Position numbers and translations under genes: made by a program. From an uncultured Desulfovibrionaceae bacterium (lineage in GTDB: Bacteria; Desulfobacterota; Desulfovibrionia; Desulfovibrionales; Desulfovibrionaceae), in NCBI GenBank assembly GCA_947037905.1, contig CAMQUX010000069.1, positions 1 through 6,983 of the forward strand: a stretch of DNA of 6,983 nucleotides, written 5' to 3'. The notes below the pieces were generated by a model. That model saw nothing but the letters and a program-made list of their open reading frames with translations. It ran no database searches and was not told where the DNA came from. Numbering within the stretch: the first letter of the stretch is position 1; every line of letters starts with the position of its first letter. This document shows, piece after piece, positions 5,883-6,983 of the stretch.

Positions 5883-6425
5883 TTAGAATGCAAAACGTGC
5901 GCCTATTAGAAGCTGATGTGCGCTCACACCATAACTTCCAAAGCGGTAAGCAACGTCGAGCAAAACGTGTTTACTAACAGGAACACTCGTTCCAACAGTT
6001 GCAGCAAAACCAAAATCAAAACCAGAACTGCTATTAGAAGTATTACTCCAAGTTGATTCTACTGAAGAATAGCTCAAACCTAAACCAAGCCCAGCATATG
6101 GAACGAAATTAAGTTTGTTTTTAAAATGGAAATCGTAGTAGACACTAGCAAGTACAGGTACACGGAGGTAAGATGTTTCAACATTAGCGTATGTGTCTGA
6201 GCTATAAAGTATTCCACCTTCTACTTCAGCACGCAGTGGCAAATCCGCAACTGGTTTAAGGTCCACACCAACAGCTACTGAACCACCAAAAGTAAAGCCA
6301 CCTGCACTACCTAAAGATAGTTTTGGTGTGAAATAGAATCCTGAAAGGTCAGAATAATCGGCAGCCATAACATTAGCTGGTACGAGTAAAACCATAAGAA
6401 TAAAGCTCATTAATAGTTTTTTCAT
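5883..6425 (-). CDS. small outer-membrane beta-barrel protein
   Basis: 180-aa exported protein predicted to form a small barrel of about eight strands in the outer membrane. A signal peptide covers residues 1-21 (MKKLLMSFILMVLLVPANVMA), with Lys-Lys, a hydrophobic core and cleavage after V-M-A. The mature part alternates Gly, small and aromatic residues. It contains FVPYAGLGLGLSYS (107-120), a pattern common in OmpA-like and opacity-type porin-family barrels. A Ser/Asn-rich stretch (about 121-135) is a likely surface loop. The chain ends GARFAF, with the terminal Phe used as a barrel-assembly signal. The ATG at 6425 follows AAGGAC (6440-6435) at 9-nt spacing. The gene is monocistronic and ends at the palindromic terminator. 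Function beyond surface structure cannot be assigned; adhesin or antigen roles are possible but not shown. Confidence 0.87.
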   Translation of the reverse strand: MKKLLMSFILMVLLVPANVMAADYSDLSGFYFTPKLSLGSAGGFTFGGSVAVGVDLKPVADLPLRAEVEGGILYSSDTYANVETSYLRVPVLASVYYDFHFKNKLNFVPYAGLGLGLSYSSVESTWSNTSNSSSGFDFGFAATVGTSVPVSKHVLLDVAYRFGSYGVSAHQLLIGARFAF

Positions 6426-6476
6426 AGGGATAAAGTCCTTTAAAATAGAGATTAAATTTAATTTAAAAATCGGTTA

Positions 6477-6505
6477 TAAATAAATTAAAGATGTATAAGA
6501 GTCAA
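6477..6505 (-). promoter_or_regulatory. candidate promoter of the outer-membrane protein gene
   Basis: On the minus strand TTGACT (6505-6500) has five of six -35 matches. At 17 bp the -10 would be TATTTA (6482-6477), a poor match. A better TATAAC (6478-6473) would need a 21-bp spacer. The -35 is convincing, the -10 less so. Confidence 0.35.
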
Positions 6506-6915
6506 GATATGAAAGTATTACTTTTGGAATAAATTAAAAACTAAAAATTAAATAGTTATACTTTGTAGTGTTTTATAAGTAGATTCAGTTTTTATTAGCG
6601 TATATATGTTTTAGCAGATACTCTGTTTTTTCCTTCAGATAATTGAGTATGCTTAATAGGTTTTTTATTATGCGTAAGACTCATTGTGTTAAGAATATAA
6701 GGCGTATATTTTGTATGTTTTTTAAATTATATACGTGATAAATTGAGTGCATATCTTGGAATTTTTTAGTATATAGTAAGTTGAAGCAAGTATGATAAAA
6801 ACTAATTACTTATTTTAAATACATAGTGCTCAAAAGCAAACACTATACTTATTGAGTAATATAGTTAGACAAGGTATTTTGTTAGTTCTGATTGTTGCTG
6901 ATATATCAAGCTTTT
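6506..6915. other. AT-rich region without a recognisable gene
   Basis: No open frame of meaningful length with a ribosome binding site, tRNA-like structure or known element was found. A small inverted repeat ATAGTG (6823-6828) with CACTAT (6841-6846) encloses a 12-nt loop and has no T run after it. The stretch is either regulatory for a gene right of the window or decayed sequence. Confidence 0.4.
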
Positions 6916-6983
6916 AAGTGCCGAGTGTTTTTAAGTGCCGAGTGTTTTTAAGTGCCGAGTGTTTTTAAGTGCCGAGTGTTTTT
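6916..6983. repeat. 17-bp tandem repeat, four identical copies reaching the window edge
   Basis: The unit AAGTGCCGAGTGTTTTT is repeated without change at 6916-6932, 6933-6949, 6950-6966 and 6967-6983, preceded by a partial TTTT (6912-6915). The array probably continues past the window. The TTAA at each junction puts a stop in every frame on both strands once per 51 bp, so the array is non-coding. Within each unit AGTG occurs twice around CCG. Confidence 0.95.

Noticed and set aside
6649..6738. 29-codon basic and hydrophobic open frame on the plus strand
   Set aside because: No ribosome binding site, and its length is expected by chance in this composition.
6852..6880. Possible plus-strand promoter TTGAGT-17-TATTTT leading into the tandem array
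   Set aside because: Only four of six matches in each box, in very AT-rich DNA; not strong enough to list.
6916..6983. Tandem array as a CRISPR or as sigma-54 promoter elements
   Set aside because: There are no spacers between units. On the minus strand GGCAC occurs, but no GC lies at the required distance for a -12 element.

Overview
The window looks like a chromosomal segment of a low-GC member of the Desulfovibrionales. The main clue is the rubrerythrin at 4433-5020. From memory, its N-terminus, ligand spacing and C-terminal rubredoxin-like knuckle closely follow Desulfovibrio vulgaris rubrerythrin. The strong AT bias of both genes and spacers is unlike most Desulfovibrio and would fit Lawsonia intracellularis. 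That species call is an inference; no search was run.

Layout from left to right. Positions 1-24 carry a small AT-rich hairpin with a T run. Positions 122-1552 (minus strand) encode a sigma-54-type AAA+ activator whose N-terminal receiver-like domain lacks the phosphorylatable aspartate. Its intrinsic terminator folds around its own stop codon. A 132-bp divergent spacer holds two back-to-back promoters whose -35 boxes overlap. To the right, positions 1685-4242 (plus strand) form a two-gene operon: a CgeB-type glycosyltransferase overlaps by 10 bp a heptosyltransferase-like GT9 protein with an unusual C-terminal extension. This operon and rubrerythrin (minus strand) converge on a symmetric bidirectional terminator at 4375-4407. 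Rubrerythrin has a well-formed sigma-70 promoter. Across a 362-bp AT-rich spacer lies an HU/IHF-family DNA-binding protein (5383-5676, plus strand). It converges with a small outer-membrane beta-barrel protein (5883-6425, minus strand) on a second bidirectional terminator, a 54-bp near-perfect palindrome. The last 558 bp contain no convincing gene and end in four identical 17-bp tandem repeats that run to the window edge.

Functionally, the two glycosyltransferases probably act together on a surface glycan such as lipopolysaccharide or a glycosylated surface or flagellar protein. The adjacent activator may be tied to cell-surface or motility genes elsewhere, because no sigma-54 promoter was seen here. 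Rubrerythrin handles peroxide, the HU/IHF protein shapes DNA, and the barrel protein sits in the outer membrane. I see no defence system, mobile element, CRISPR array, tRNA or rRNA. Most of the window is ordinary housekeeping and surface biology. The least explained items are the edge tandem array, the degenerate receiver and the GT9 C-terminal domain.
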